DNA from: CBDUXZ01 sp965371325 [NCBI: uncultured bacterium]
GTDB taxonomy: Bacteria > JAUYMQ01
Length of the DNA stretch: 11,732 nt
NCBI GenBank assembly: GCA_965371325.1
Contig: CBDUXZ010000023.1
Span: forward strand, 1-11,732
Direction of reading: 5' to 3'
The translations under genes were made by a program, and so were the position numbers. This document shows, in pieces, positions 6,266 through 11,732 of the stretch (positions are counted from its first letter, which is position 1; each line of letters starts with the position of its first letter). A model generated the notes under the pieces. It had not been told where the DNA came from. It searched no databases and was given only the letters and a program-made list of their open reading frames with translations.

Positions 6266-6985
6266 TTACTTGCCAGAATTGAGTCCGCAGGATCGCGCGT
6301 CAAGAAAAATCCGCCTTGACTTCGTTGTCTTCCCATCTTCGATAACGATCACCCGCTCCAGGCGAAGCGAGTCTTCGAAGCGGATCCCGTTATCCGTAAG
6401 CTCCACTGTCGCCGCCATGATGACGCGGTTCGGATCCCAGTATATGACCCGGCCGTCGCCCTCGCGCAGACCCTGCGCCTGCCCTTCACAAGCCGGCAGC
6501 CCGATCTCCCATGTGTCGAGCCCGGACCACGCGCGCCGCGCCGCATCCTCGAAGTCAACGCGGGGTGCTTCGGCGGGAAGCGGGTTCATGAGCACGCGAT
6601 CCGGCGGACGCCCCCGCAAACGACCGTTGATCCGGACGCGAAGCCATGTATGTCCCGATGCCAGGTAGGTTTGCTCGTTCCCCCACTCGCCGACGACATT
6701 GCCGGGGAAGGGCAATCCGATGACGTAGGTCCATCCCCGAACTTCCGGTGCCCCAAGCCGGCCCTCATCGTCGGCCTGGTAACGGTGGTATGTGACAAGG
6801 CCCCCCTTCCCCCGATCGGCGCGGACAACGAGCGTCGCGTGAGAGAGGGGACGGAGCGTCTCGGCGTCGAGCACCACGCTTCGGAGTGCACGTTGCCTGG
6901 TCTCACGGGCCAGTATGCAACCGCTCAAACCGGAAATTCCGAGCGCCGTGACGAGAAGCGCCAGGACGCCGCCGGGGAGCTTCAT
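6266..6985 (-). CDS. Predicted lipoprotein with a carboxypeptidase-regulatory-like beta domain
   Basis: The product has 239 residues from the ATG at 6985-6983, which overlaps the carboxylase TGA (6984-6982) in an ATGA arrangement. A longer reading from 7012 would run further into the carboxylase gene and bury the signal sequence, so I reject it. The signal peptide ends in a lipobox L20-S21-G22-C23. Residue +2 is Ile, not Asp, which favours outer-membrane sorting by the E. coli rule. Residues 34-92 resemble a CarboxypepD_reg-like/transthyretin-like beta sandwich ('VVLDAETLRPLSHATLVVRA' followed by D72-D73-E74-G75-R76 and 'YVIGLPFPG'). The rest (about 100-239) is not recognised. It has Cys174 and a Cys near the C-terminus ('DARSCGLNSGK') that could form a disulfide. 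The role is unknown; translational coupling to a cytosolic carboxylase is unexpected. Confidence 0.82.
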   Translation of the reverse strand: MKLPGGVLALLVTALGISGLSGCILARETRQRALRSVVLDAETLRPLSHATLVVRADRGKGGLVTYHRYQADDEGRLGAPEVRGWTYVIGLPFPGNVVGEWGNEQTYLASGHTWLRVRINGRLRGRPPDRVLMNPLPAEAPRVDFEDAARRAWSGLDTWEIGLPACEGQAQGLREGDGRVIYWDPNRVIMAATVELTDNGIRFEDSLRLERVIVIEDGKTTKSRRIFLDARSCGLNSGK

Positions 6986-8565
6986 ACCGGAACGATGGAC
7001 AGCTTCCGCCAAGGCCGCTCCAGCTTCTTCCCCTTCACGCGATGAAGCGCGCGAATGAGCACGGCACGCGTGTCACGGGGATCGATAATATCGTCGATCA
7101 TCCCGAGCTGTGCGGGAATATAGGGGGTGATCCCCTTCTTGATTCGATCGACGAGCTGCTTCTTCATTTCCTCGGCCTGCTCTCCGGCCGCCTCCAGCAT
7201 CTTCCGCCCGAAGATCGCGACCATCCCCTCCGCCCCCATGACGCTGATCTCGGCGCCGGGCCAGGAGACCAGAAGATCCGGTTCGTAGGCGGCTCCGGCC
7301 ATCCCGTAGTAACCCGCGCCGTAAGCCTTGCGCACGATGACGGTGAGCTTGGGGACGGTGGCGTTCGAGACGCGGTGTACCATTTTGGCGCCGTGCCGGA
7401 TAATGCCCGCCTGCTCGGCCTTCGAGCCGACCACGTAGCCGGGCGTGTCCTGCATGAAAACGAGCGGAACGTTGAATGCATCGCAGATGTTCACAAAGCG
7501 TGCGGCCTTGTCGGAGGCGTTCACGTCGATCATTCCGCCGAGATACATCGGATTGTTCGCAACGATACCGACGGGTATCCCGTCGAGCCGCGCCAGCGCG
7601 GTGACGATGTTTCGCGCCCATCGCGGCTTGATCTCGAAGAAATCTCCGTCATCCACGATCGCGCTGAGGATCTTCAGCATGCTGTAGCCGCGGCGCGGAT
7701 TGTCGGGCACGATGGTGAGCAGGCTCTCCTCGCGCCTGTCGGCGGGATCGGTGCAGGCAGCGACGGGCGGCGTATCCTCGCAGTGGCTCGGGAAGTAGGA
7801 GAGATATTTGCGGATGGCCTTCATGCAGGCCTCGTCGTCGTCCACTTCGAGATCGCCGCATCCCGACACCTCGCAGTGAACCTTCGAGCCTCCGAGTTCC
7901 TCCTCCGTTATATCTTCGCCCACCGCGGCTCGCACAAGGTAGGGGCCCCCGAGCGCCATGGAGCTTCTCCCCTTTACCATTGGAACGAAATCGGCGAGGC
8001 CGGGAATATAGGCGGTTCCGGCAGCGCCCGGGCCTACCATGGCGGCCACCTGCGGGATGACGCCGCTCATGACGCTCTGCTCCCGGAAGAGGTAGCCGGT
8101 GTCGGCGAAGATGCTCGCGCCATAGTCGTTGCTCTCGCTGCTGCTCCCCCCGTAGCCGCCCCCGTCGGACTGGATGCGCGCGCCGCCGGAATCAACCAGC
8201 CAGATGATCGGTATCCTTCCCTTCAGCACCATGTTCCGCAGGCGCGTCGCCTTGGTCTCGCCCACCCGGCCCATCGATCCTCCGAAGACCGTGAAGTCGT
8301 ACGCGATCACACCGACGTGACGTCCATCGATAGTGCCGTAACCGGCGACAAGGCCGTCGGCCGGACTCTGTTCGGGCTTCGTCCCGGGCTGCTTCCCGAG
8401 GATACCGAACTCCTCGAAGCTCCCCGGGTCGAGCAAAAGATCGAGCCGCTCGCGGACCGTGAGCTTGCCCCGGTCGTGCTGGCGCTTGATTCTCTCTGGA
8501 CCGCCCAATTCGAGCGCCTTGGCTTTCCGGGCGGCGACCTCATCCGTCATCTGCTTCATTGACAT
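6982..8565 (-). CDS. Acyl-CoA carboxylase, carboxyltransferase (beta) subunit, propionyl-CoA carboxylase-like
   Basis: This is a biotin-dependent carboxyltransferase that moves CO2 from carboxybiotin to an acyl-CoA, for example propionyl-CoA to methylmalonyl-CoA. The 527-residue length is normal for PccB/AccD-type subunits. N-terminal crotonase-like domain: 'KLTVRERLDLLLDPGSFEE' (34-52), 'DFTVFGGSMG' (90-99), 'SGGARIQ' (126-132), oxyanion-hole segment GPGAAG (178-183). C-terminal domain: 'GIPVGIVANNP' (329-339), 'DVNASDKAARFVNICDAFN' (347-365), 'DTPGYVVG' (373-380), 'GIIRHGAK' (387-394), the second oxyanion segment GAG (416-418) and 'WPGAEISVMGAEG' (435-447). A Gly/Ser-rich stretch at 133-147 looks like an insertion. 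No biotin carboxylase/BCCP (alpha) subunit is present in the window. AAGGAG lies 9 nt before the ATG. The substrate cannot be fixed from the sequence; propionyl-CoA is the best guess. Confidence 0.93.
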   Translation of the reverse strand: MSMKQMTDEVAARKAKALELGGPERIKRQHDRGKLTVRERLDLLLDPGSFEEFGILGKQPGTKPEQSPADGLVAGYGTIDGRHVGVIAYDFTVFGGSMGRVGETKATRLRNMVLKGRIPIIWLVDSGGARIQSDGGGYGGSSSESNDYGASIFADTGYLFREQSVMSGVIPQVAAMVGPGAAGTAYIPGLADFVPMVKGRSSMALGGPYLVRAAVGEDITEEELGGSKVHCEVSGCGDLEVDDDEACMKAIRKYLSYFPSHCEDTPPVAACTDPADRREESLLTIVPDNPRRGYSMLKILSAIVDDGDFFEIKPRWARNIVTALARLDGIPVGIVANNPMYLGGMIDVNASDKAARFVNICDAFNVPLVFMQDTPGYVVGSKAEQAGIIRHGAKMVHRVSNATVPKLTVIVRKAYGAGYYGMAGAAYEPDLLVSWPGAEISVMGAEGMVAIFGRKMLEAAGEQAEEMKKQLVDRIKKGITPYIPAQLGMIDDIIDPRDTRAVLIRALHRVKGKKLERPWRKLSIVPV

Positions 8566-8615
8566 GTTTTCTGACTCCTTGCGGGGAACGACCTGAAATG
8601 TGACCTTTGTGCATT

Positions 8616-8645
8616 CTTATATGCCGCGCCCGCCCGGCCTGACAA
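8616..8645 (-). promoter_or_regulatory. Sigma70-like promoter for the carboxylase operon
   Basis: On the minus strand TTGTCA (8645-8640) is followed after 18 nt by TATAAG (8621-8616); each hexamer matches the consensus at five of six positions. It lies about 50 nt ahead of the carboxylase ATG and stands out against GC-rich surroundings. An inverted-repeat element starts immediately upstream of the -35 hexamer and could influence it. Confidence 0.6.
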
Positions 8646-8708
8646 GGGGACCGTCCCCCCGGCTTGGCAACTCAGAACCAGCCATCAACGCGGGGGTGGA
8701 CTGTCCCC
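8646..8708. repeat. REP-like imperfect inverted repeat in the divergent intergenic region
   Basis: The palindrome GGGGAC-C-GTCCCC (8646-8658) and a second related copy GGGGGTGGACTGTCCCC (8692-8708) face each other. The right copy equals the reverse complement of the left plus a 2-nt insertion and one centre mismatch. Thirty-some bases with no obvious signal lie between them. This layout resembles REP/BIME-type elements, which GC-rich bacteria often carry in intergenic regions and which RAYT transposases can mobilise. No transposase is present here. It sits between the carboxylase promoter and the divergent dehydrogenase-like gene. Confidence 0.5.
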
Positions 8709-8727
8709 GTTCTACACGAGGCTCGAA

Positions 8728-9897
8728 ATGACCGCTGACAAACAGGCGCGGGCGGCTGATCTCCTGGCAAGTGTCGAGACCTTCGCGCGGCAGCGCGTGG
8801 CGCCGACAGCCGCGGCGCGCGATCGCGAGGAGCGCTTCGATCGCACTCTGTGGGCTGAGCTCGGTAAGACCGGGCTTCTGGGCGCACTCCTGCCCGAGGA
8901 CGACGGCGGCCTGGGTCTCGATTTCGGCACCACGGCCAAGGCCCTCTACGCACTCGCGCGCGAGGGCGGCGATCTTTCGCTCTGCATTTCCCTGACGCCC
9001 GCGCTCTCCCTCATCAACCTGACGCTTTGGCGACTCGGAACAGCAGATCAGAAGCGCCGCTTTCTGCCGGGCCTGATCTCAGGCGCATGCGTTCCGGCCG
9101 TGGCTTTCTCCGAGCTTCCACACGGCGCAAATCCCAAGCATCTCGCGACACGGGCCGTCCGGTGGAAAGACACCTGGACCATCGACGGCCGCAAGGCCTT
9201 CTCGACAAACGGCACCGAGGCGGATCTGTACCTCGTGCTCGCCGTTACCTCGCAGGAGGACGCGCGAAAGGGGTTCAGCACCTTTTTCGTGGAAAGAAAA
9301 ACGCCGGGCCTCAAGGTCGAGGAAAGGATGGCGATCGATTTCGTTCGCGCCGCGCCGCACGCGATCATCTCCTTCACCACCTGCCGGGTGCCCGAGGCGA
9401 ACCGGGTGGGAACGCTCGGCGGCGCCATCGATGAAACATCGCGCGTTCTTCGCAACGGCGAGGACGCCCTCGGCGCGTCCACGCTGGCGGGCCATTTCGC
9501 GCGGATTGTCATGCTCGCCGCGCCGCACGCCTGCCAGGCGGTCGAGAAGGATCCCGAGAAGGCGGCGGCGCTCGGCGATCTGCAGGTCGCCGCGGCCCAG
9601 GCGCGCCTTCAGGCCAGGGAGGTCGCGCACCTTTGGGAAGGACGAATGACGGGGGCATCCGGAAGCGCGGGGGCCGGTAGCGCGAACGACAACACCCTGC
9701 TCACCGCCCTTCTCGCCGGCCGCACGGTGACTGAGCGTTTCTCGGATCGGCTTGCAGCTCTTCTCGAGGATGCACCGCCCGAGGCAGGAAGTGACCTCGA
9801 TCGGGCCGTACGCGATCTTGCCCTGGCAAAGATCGGCGGCGGCGTGGCGAAGCGCCAATTGCAGCGCCTTGGAGAGCGTCTCGCGCGTCGCGGGTAG
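8728..9897 (+). CDS. Divergent acyl-CoA-dehydrogenase-like protein, probably catalytically altered
   Basis: The 389-residue length and the N-terminal half match the acyl-CoA dehydrogenase fold: helical 'AELGKTGLLGALLPEDDGGLGL' (43-64), 'AVAFSELPHGAN' (124-135) in place of the usual A.SEP..GSD, and 'WTIDGRKAFSTNGTEADLYLV' (150-170), the counterpart of the conserved 'INGAKTFITNG' block. The C-terminal half is degenerate. The FAD-contacting R..FG.P motif and the Q.HGG.GY motif are absent, replaced by an Ala-rich helix and a Gly/Ser linker (308-321). The position of the catalytic Glu in 'I.EGT' reads I369-G-G371-G, so the base is lost. The ATG at 8728 has GAGG 6 nt upstream, and the frame is intact with coding-like composition, so it is a maintained gene rather than a decayed one. 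It may be a non-dehydrogenating flavoprotein or a structural partner. It is divergent from the carboxylase operon and convergent with the next pair. Confidence 0.82.
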   Translation: MTADKQARAADLLASVETFARQRVAPTAAARDREERFDRTLWAELGKTGLLGALLPEDDGGLGLDFGTTAKALYALAREGGDLSLCISLTPALSLINLTLWRLGTADQKRRFLPGLISGACVPAVAFSELPHGANPKHLATRAVRWKDTWTIDGRKAFSTNGTEADLYLVLAVTSQEDARKGFSTFFVERKTPGLKVEERMAIDFVRAAPHAIISFTTCRVPEANRVGTLGGAIDETSRVLRNGEDALGASTLAGHFARIVMLAAPHACQAVEKDPEKAAALGDLQVAAAQARLQAREVAHLWEGRMTGASGSAGAGSANDNTLLTALLAGRTVTERFSDRLAALLEDAPPEAGSDLDRAVRDLALAKIGGGVAKRQLQRLGERLARRG

Positions 9898-9922
9898 TCG
9901 CCAGCGTAACCTGGCAAAGGCG

Positions 9923-10402
9923 CTAAAGCTCAAGGGGAAGATCGAGTTCGACGACGCCCTCTTTACCGTCCAGATGATCGAGCAGCTCGTCACGGTCAAT
10001 GCGCCGGAGACGCTGGCCGAGATTGAGGACTATCACCTCCGGAAGGGCGCGAGCGCGATGGCGGTGCTCCCGGCTGAAGGGATAGCGCAGCCACCCCCAT
10101 ATCTTCAGCGGCATTCGCTTGAAGAGGTTTCCCTCGTGGCAGGGATCGGCGGGGAAGTCGCGTGACCAGCGAAAGCGGCCGCCGGCATCCGTGACAACAG
10201 CCTCCCAGCTCAGCTTCGAGAGGCCCTCGTCATTGAACCGCATGCGGATGGTGATCGGGAAATTGGAAACGGGGCGATCTTCGTTCTTCTTGACGACGGT
10301 GCCGTTCAGGATCACCTGGATCGGCGGGCAATCGGCGCGCGCCGGGGCGGGCAGGAGCAGAACGGCAGCCAGAAGCGCAACGGCAGCCAGGCGGACGCCC
10401 AT
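9923..10402 (-). CDS. Small exported protein, carboxypeptidase-regulatory-like, coupled to the acyl-CoA dehydrogenase
   Basis: I do not recognise a named family. The product has 159 residues with a signal peptide (MGVRLAAVALLAAVLLLPAP, then ARA23 before the cleavage), so it should be periplasmic. The start is the ATG at 10402-10400, which shares one base with the dehydrogenase TGA (TGATG), a typical coupling arrangement; longer readings into the dehydrogenase gene up to 10609 lack a signal peptide at the N-terminus. Residues about 29-80 look like a beta sandwich with R43-P-V-S46, 'FPITIRMRF' and T71-D-A-G-G-R-F77, a pattern like that in the lipoprotein at 6266-6985. Cys25 and Cys88 could form a disulfide. 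The C-terminus is charged (120-159). The gene ends 25 nt from the convergent dehydrogenase-like gene. Confidence 0.78.
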   Translation of the reverse strand: MGVRLAAVALLAAVLLLPAPARADCPPIQVILNGTVVKKNEDRPVSNFPITIRMRFNDEGLSKLSWEAVVTDAGGRFRWSRDFPADPCHEGNLFKRMPLKIWGWLRYPFSREHRHRARALPEVIVLNLGQRLRRIDRDELLDHLDGKEGVVELDLPLEL

Positions 10403-11541
10403 CAGATACCGATCCCCTTGGCGATGATCGAGAGGTGAATCTCGCTCGTTCCTTCCGGAATGGTCAGAAGCCGCGCGTCGCGAAAGTAGCGCTCGACCGG
10501 GTACTCCTTCATGTAGCCGTAGCCGCCGTGCACCTGTACCGCCTCCCATGTTACCCGCTGCGCCATCTCGCTCGAGAAGAGCTTCACCATCGACGCTTCC
10601 TTCATGCACTCGATCCCCTGATCGAGCATCCAGGCGACCCTGTAGGTGAAGGTGCGGGCGATTTCGATCTCCATCGCCATGCGAGCAAGTTTCGAGCGGA
10701 TGAGCTGGAATTTCGCGATGGGCTGCCCGAAGGCCTCGCGCTGTTTGGCGTACTCCAGGGCCGCCTCGTAGGCGGCGCGTGCCACGCCGCAGCTTCGCGC
10801 CCCGTAGATGGCCCTCCCGCCCCGCAGGTTACGCGTCACCATCGAGAAGCCGCCTGTCTCGGGGCCGAGGAGCGCCGAGGCCGGCACACGACAGTCTTCG
10901 AAAGTAATCTCGGCGGTATCCGCCGAATGCTGTCCCATCTTGCGTAGCTTCTTGACGCCCTTGAACCCCGGATTGTCGCGATCAACGATGAAGAACGCCA
11001 TCCCCTCACCGCGCTTCGAGGCGTCGGTGTACGCCACAACGAGCGCGTAGTCGCAAATCGTTCCATTCGTGATGAACGTCTTGGCGCCGTTGATAACGTA
11101 GCCGTCCCCCTCACGCCGCGCGGTGGTCTTGATCCCCGCCGCGTCGGATCCCGCCCCCGGCTCGGAAAGGGCGAAGGCGCCAACAAGCTCGCCCCGCAGT
11201 GCGGGCTCGAGGTAGTTCTTCTTCTGAGAATCGTTTCCCAGAGCCAGGAGCGGATAGGTCGCCAGGCTCTGCTGCACGAGAAACCCCGCTGCGATGCCCG
11301 CGCTGACGCGGGTCAGCTCCTCCACGAAGATGCACTCCATGATCTTCGATGCGCCCGCCCCGCCGAACTCCTCCGGGTAACACATGGCGATGTAGCCTTG
11401 CTCTCCAAGGATCTTGTACAGCTCCTTGGGAAACTGCTCGGCTTCCTCCGCGGGTTCCACGTAAGGCGCCACGACCCGATCACAGAAATCCTTCACCGTC
11501 TTCTGAAAGATGGCCTCTTCTTCGGAAAGGCTGAAATCCAT
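10402..11541 (-). CDS. Acyl-CoA dehydrogenase (canonical, FAD-dependent)
   Basis: This flavoenzyme introduces a trans double bond between C2 and C3 of an acyl-CoA and passes electrons to electron-transfer flavoprotein. The 379-residue protein has every hallmark: 'PEEFGGAGAS' (56-65), ALSEPGAGSD (124-133), 'YVINGAKTFITNG' (148-160), 'KMGQHSADTAEITFEDCRVP' (201-220), the FAD-binding QREAFGQP (267-274), VQVHGGYGY (335-343) and RYFRDARLLTIPEGTSEI (351-368) with catalytic Glu363. The short- and branched-chain or butyryl-CoA/isovaleryl-CoA type is likely from overall pattern, but chain length cannot be fixed. AGGA lies 7 nt before the ATG. The stop overlaps the start of a small exported protein. 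It is divergent from a flavin-reductase-like gene. Confidence 0.95.
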   Translation of the reverse strand: MDFSLSEEEAIFQKTVKDFCDRVVAPYVEPAEEAEQFPKELYKILGEQGYIAMCYPEEFGGAGASKIMECIFVEELTRVSAGIAAGFLVQQSLATYPLLALGNDSQKKNYLEPALRGELVGAFALSEPGAGSDAAGIKTTARREGDGYVINGAKTFITNGTICDYALVVAYTDASKRGEGMAFFIVDRDNPGFKGVKKLRKMGQHSADTAEITFEDCRVPASALLGPETGGFSMVTRNLRGGRAIYGARSCGVARAAYEAALEYAKQREAFGQPIAKFQLIRSKLARMAMEIEIARTFTYRVAWMLDQGIECMKEASMVKLFSSEMAQRVTWEAVQVHGGYGYMKEYPVERYFRDARLLTIPEGTSEIHLSIIAKGIGI

Positions 11542-11564
11542 GGGTTGTTCCTATTTTTGCTGGG

Positions 11565-11592
11565 TTGACGCTGGGCCCGCCGGTGTTCTAAT
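11565..11592 (+). promoter_or_regulatory. Sigma70-like promoter for the flavin-reductase-like gene
   Basis: TTGACG (11565-11570) and TCTAAT (11587-11592) are separated by 16 nt, each matching the consensus at five of six positions. It is oriented toward the GTG at 11642, giving a leader of about 40 nt. It lies in the 100-nt gap shared with the divergent acyl-CoA dehydrogenase, for which I see no equally good promoter. Confidence 0.55.
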
Positions 11593-11641
11593 CAGAGGGC
11601 GCGGCAATACTGCCCGATCCCGGCCAGGGAGTCCGTCCGCC

Positions 11642-11732
11642 GTGAAAACGCACGACGCTTTTGATGACAAAATCTTCCGCAAGGCGCTGGGTTGCTTCGC
11701 ATCAGGCGTCACGATCGTGACCAGCGCCCGGG
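11642..11732 (+). CDS. Flavin reductase-like domain protein (partial, first 30 residues)
   Basis: Only the N-terminus is present. The sequence FRKALGCFASGVTIVTSA (residues 12-29) matches the opening of the flavin_reduct/FMN-binding split-barrel family, typically 'FR.A.G.FATGV.VVT'. Members reduce FMN or FAD with NAD(P)H, often to feed a two-component monooxygenase, or bind FMN for another purpose. The start is GTG at 11642 with AGGGAG about 10 nt upstream, since no in-frame ATG is available nearby. The gene leaves the window at the right edge. Family assignment is good from this short motif; the role is unknown. Confidence 0.75.
   Translation, partial: MKTHDAFDDKIFRKALGCFASGVTIVTSAR

Noticed and set aside
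7042-8562. A 506-codon open reading frame on the plus strand, antisense to the carboxylase gene
   Set aside because: It mirrors the carboxylase codon frame, as happens in GC-rich genes where reverse-strand stops are rare. Its translation shows no family motif, while the minus-strand protein is a full canonical carboxyltransferase.
9900-9915. Possible bidirectional terminator GCCAG-CGTAAC-CTGGC between the convergent genes
   Set aside because: A 5-bp stem with no flanking T-run on either strand is too weak to call.
9079-9999. A 306-codon minus-strand open reading frame under the dehydrogenase-like gene
   Set aside because: It overlaps two better-supported genes, has no ribosome-binding site or motif, and is a shadow of the plus-strand frame.
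10403-10609. N-terminal extension of the small exported protein into the dehydrogenase gene
   Set aside because: The internal ATG at 10402 overlaps the dehydrogenase stop (TGATG) and places a clean signal peptide at the N-terminus. The extension is an out-of-frame shadow of the dehydrogenase C-terminal coding region.

Overview
This is a GC-rich, gene-dense bacterial window. The organism is clearly Gram-negative, because there is a TolC-type outer-membrane channel, an RND membrane-fusion adaptor, a predicted lipoprotein and further proteins with signal peptides. Acyl-CoA metabolism genes with short intergenic gaps suggest an aerobic or facultative, fatty-acid- or branched-chain-acid-using proteobacterium or related phylum, for example a deltaproteobacterial-type or uncultivated lineage. 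Nothing in the window fixes the taxon. I see no rRNA, tRNA, CRISPR array, transposase or phage gene.

Left part (about 1-2530, all on the minus strand): a heavy-metal efflux locus. In transcription order it has a structured leader (2417-2487), a 33-residue single-span membrane peptide (2250-2351), a small exported Cys/His-rich protein (1800-2195), a TolC/CusC-like outer-membrane channel (377-1663) and the start of a CusB-like periplasmic adaptor (1-380, cut by the window edge). The RND pump itself would be expected just beyond base 1. The adaptor and channel overlap by 4 nt. The adaptor carries a heavy-metal-binding motif in which the usual cysteines are absent and methionines remain, which fits Cu(I)/Ag(I) better than Zn/Co/Cd.

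Middle part (2535-8565, all minus): seven closely packed genes that look like one transcription unit. A sigma70-like promoter lies at 8616-8645. The order is an acyl-CoA carboxylase carboxyltransferase (beta) subunit, a lipoprotein overlapping it by 4 nt, a 300-residue exported protein of unknown function, a class I methyltransferase, a cytosolic BtuF-like cobalamin-binding protein, a YciI-family protein and a second class I methyltransferase.

Right part (8566-11732): a 162-bp divergent region with a REP-like inverted repeat. It is followed by a plus-strand acyl-CoA-dehydrogenase-like gene (8728-9897) that appears to have lost the catalytic glutamate and FAD-contact motifs. A minus-strand pair faces it: a canonical acyl-CoA dehydrogenase (10402-11541) and a small exported protein coupled to it by a TGATG overlap (9923-10402). 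At the right edge a flavin-reductase-domain gene starts divergently (11642 onward) behind a good promoter.

The most unusual points are the degenerate acyl-CoA dehydrogenase homologue, the repeated arrangement 'acyl-CoA enzyme followed by a translationally coupled exported beta-sandwich-like protein', and the two small uncharacterised proteins and structured leader ahead of the metal-efflux genes.
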